Below, piece by piece: positions 35,268 to 35,717 of a DNA stretch of 35,717 nucleotides. Source of the DNA: Polynucleobacter meluiroseus (GTDB lineage: Bacteria; Pseudomonadota; Gammaproteobacteria; Burkholderiales; Burkholderiaceae). Both the position numbers and the translations under genes were made by a program. The notes under the pieces are model-generated. The model made no database searches, had not been told where the DNA came from, and was given only the letters and a program-made list of their open reading frames with translations. The stretch lies in the NCBI GenBank assembly GCA_945947155.1, contig CAMEXM010000014.1, forward strand, positions 1-35,717. Reading direction: 5' to 3'. Position 1 is the stretch's first letter. Each line of letters begins with the position of its first letter.

Positions 35268-35537
35268 TTATTTCTTGAACCGTTCCCGAGTTAAAGGTAG
35301 GTTCTTTAGCTTGTCTTCTGGCGCTATTGTTGCAGTCTTTCGATGACGTTCCTCATCGACACAGGATGCTTCAAAGTCTAGTAATAGCTTAGCGTTCCTC
35401 TTGGCAGTTTCTGCCAGCTTGGATGCTGGCATCACCTTCGCCTTAACGAGCAACTCTTGTTGATATTGCTTGAAGGTTTGGGTTTTCACCTTGCCAGCGA
35501 ATTCGACATCTCCAAGACCACGCTTATCTTTACTCAT
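35268..35537 (-). CDS. Copy 3 of the island's small leftward gene family (uncharacterised)
   Basis: The 89-residue protein starts at ATG 35537 (MSKDKRGLGDVEFAGKVKTQ); an upstream in-frame start at 35570 would add 11 residues that the other copy does not share. FKQYQQELLVKAKVMPASKLAETAKRNAKLLLDFEASCVDEERHRKTATIAPEDKLKNLPLTRERFKK makes up the rest (given here in pieces: helix FKQYQQELLVKAKV, PASKLAETAKRN, then DEERHRKTAT and PLTRERFKK). It is basic and has one cysteine, conserved in copies 2 and 3. The upstream GGGG-CTACCC motif is degenerate, and an IS end begins about 40 bp upstream. Function unknown. Confidence 0.75.
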   Translation of the reverse strand: MSKDKRGLGDVEFAGKVKTQTFKQYQQELLVKAKVMPASKLAETAKRNAKLLLDFEASCVDEERHRKTATIAPEDKLKNLPLTRERFKK

Positions 35538-35576
35538 AGGACTAATGTAACAAAAGCAGGGGCTACCCATGAACTG

Positions 35577-35717
35577 CTGTCAATTTAGGTCCACTACCAA
35601 AGAGAGTATTTCTATAGTAAATCATTGCAGCAACATGGGTTGATTTTGGATTAATTGGGGTACTTGGGTTTGGGGTGCTGGTGGTCTGTAACCTAAAGCA
35701 CTATGCGGCCTGACTTG
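35577..35717 (-). mobile_element. End of an IS3-family insertion sequence (partial)
   Basis: The transposase 3' end and a plausible terminal sequence (TGTCAATTTAGGTCCACTA, from about 35578) mark the end of an IS3-family element, which continues past the right edge. The boundary is inferred: to its left the sequence still follows the module block (GGGGCTACCC), and to its right it does not. The exact end and target duplication cannot be fixed without the other end. Confidence 0.6.
35622..35717 (-). CDS. IS3-family transposase, C-terminal part (partial)
   Basis: Thirty-one codons run from the right edge to TGA at 35622-35624. They read QVRPHSALGYRPPAPQTQVP and onward. RPHSALGYRPP is the well-known C-terminal signature of the DDE transposase (OrfB) of IS3-family elements, seen just after the last catalytic Glu. 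The fragment's stop is 45 nt from the inferred IS end, as is usual. It is cut by the window, not necessarily in the genome. Confidence 0.88.
   Translation of the reverse strand, partial: QVRPHSALGYRPPAPQTQVPQLIQNQPMLLQ

Noticed and set aside
29440..35717. CRISPR array or phage integrase in the repeat-rich island
   Set aside because: Repeats are few, short and not regularly spaced with unique spacers; no integrase, Cas or phage structural protein can be read in any frame. The only mobile-element gene is the IS3 transposase tail.

Overview
The window looks like a chromosomal segment of a betaproteobacterium of the Burkholderiales, most likely Polynucleobacter or a close relative. This rests on protein character and on gene order: recA-recX-sucC-sucD-terC-pilin, ilvE-zinc finger-waaF, and pgk-pyk-fba-purC-purE-purK-tsaC. 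The groESL operon also carries both a CIRCE operator and a heat-shock-type promoter, as is common in betaproteobacteria. The assignment is inference; no database search was possible.

Positions 1-29,315 are ordinary core genome. They hold the end of a lipid or envelope-associated operon (chalcone-isomerase-like, DUF3833, DUF2878); an SOS-controlled recA-recX pair; sucCD of the TCA cycle; a TerC membrane protein; a type IV pilin; moaC; a periplasmic M48 protease with a repeat-rich C-terminus; a leftward ilvE-zinc finger-waaF-SnoaL-DUF2946 cluster; the azlCD amino acid exporter; a glycolytic block (pgk, pyk, fba) running into purine synthesis (purC, purE, purK) and tsaC; a convergent dacB; a three-gene signalling locus (hybrid sensor kinase, LuxR-type regulator, degenerate EAL protein) that resembles Bordetella bvgASR; and groES-groEL.

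From about 29,440 to the right edge the character changes to an AT-richer accessory region. It starts at a truncated pntB 3' end, which still has its terminator. It then holds three divergent copies of an uncharacterised, roughly 89-codon, leftward gene, two of them preceded by a conserved block of about 110 bp. Between the copies lie rightward genes whose products are all exported: four lipoproteins, one secreted protein and one outer-membrane beta-barrel. Phased 11-bp direct repeats, a tRNA-Arg(UCU)-like 3' half and the end of an IS3-family element complete it. No integrase is visible. It reads as a modular genomic island of cell-envelope cargo whose right end lies beyond the window.

The most novel material is the repeated module: small leftward gene, GGGGGGTACCC palindrome, AGTATTTTGGA/TCCGATGAG motif, then envelope genes. 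One copy appears to have lost its start codon (ATG to ATA), and another has an IS next to it.
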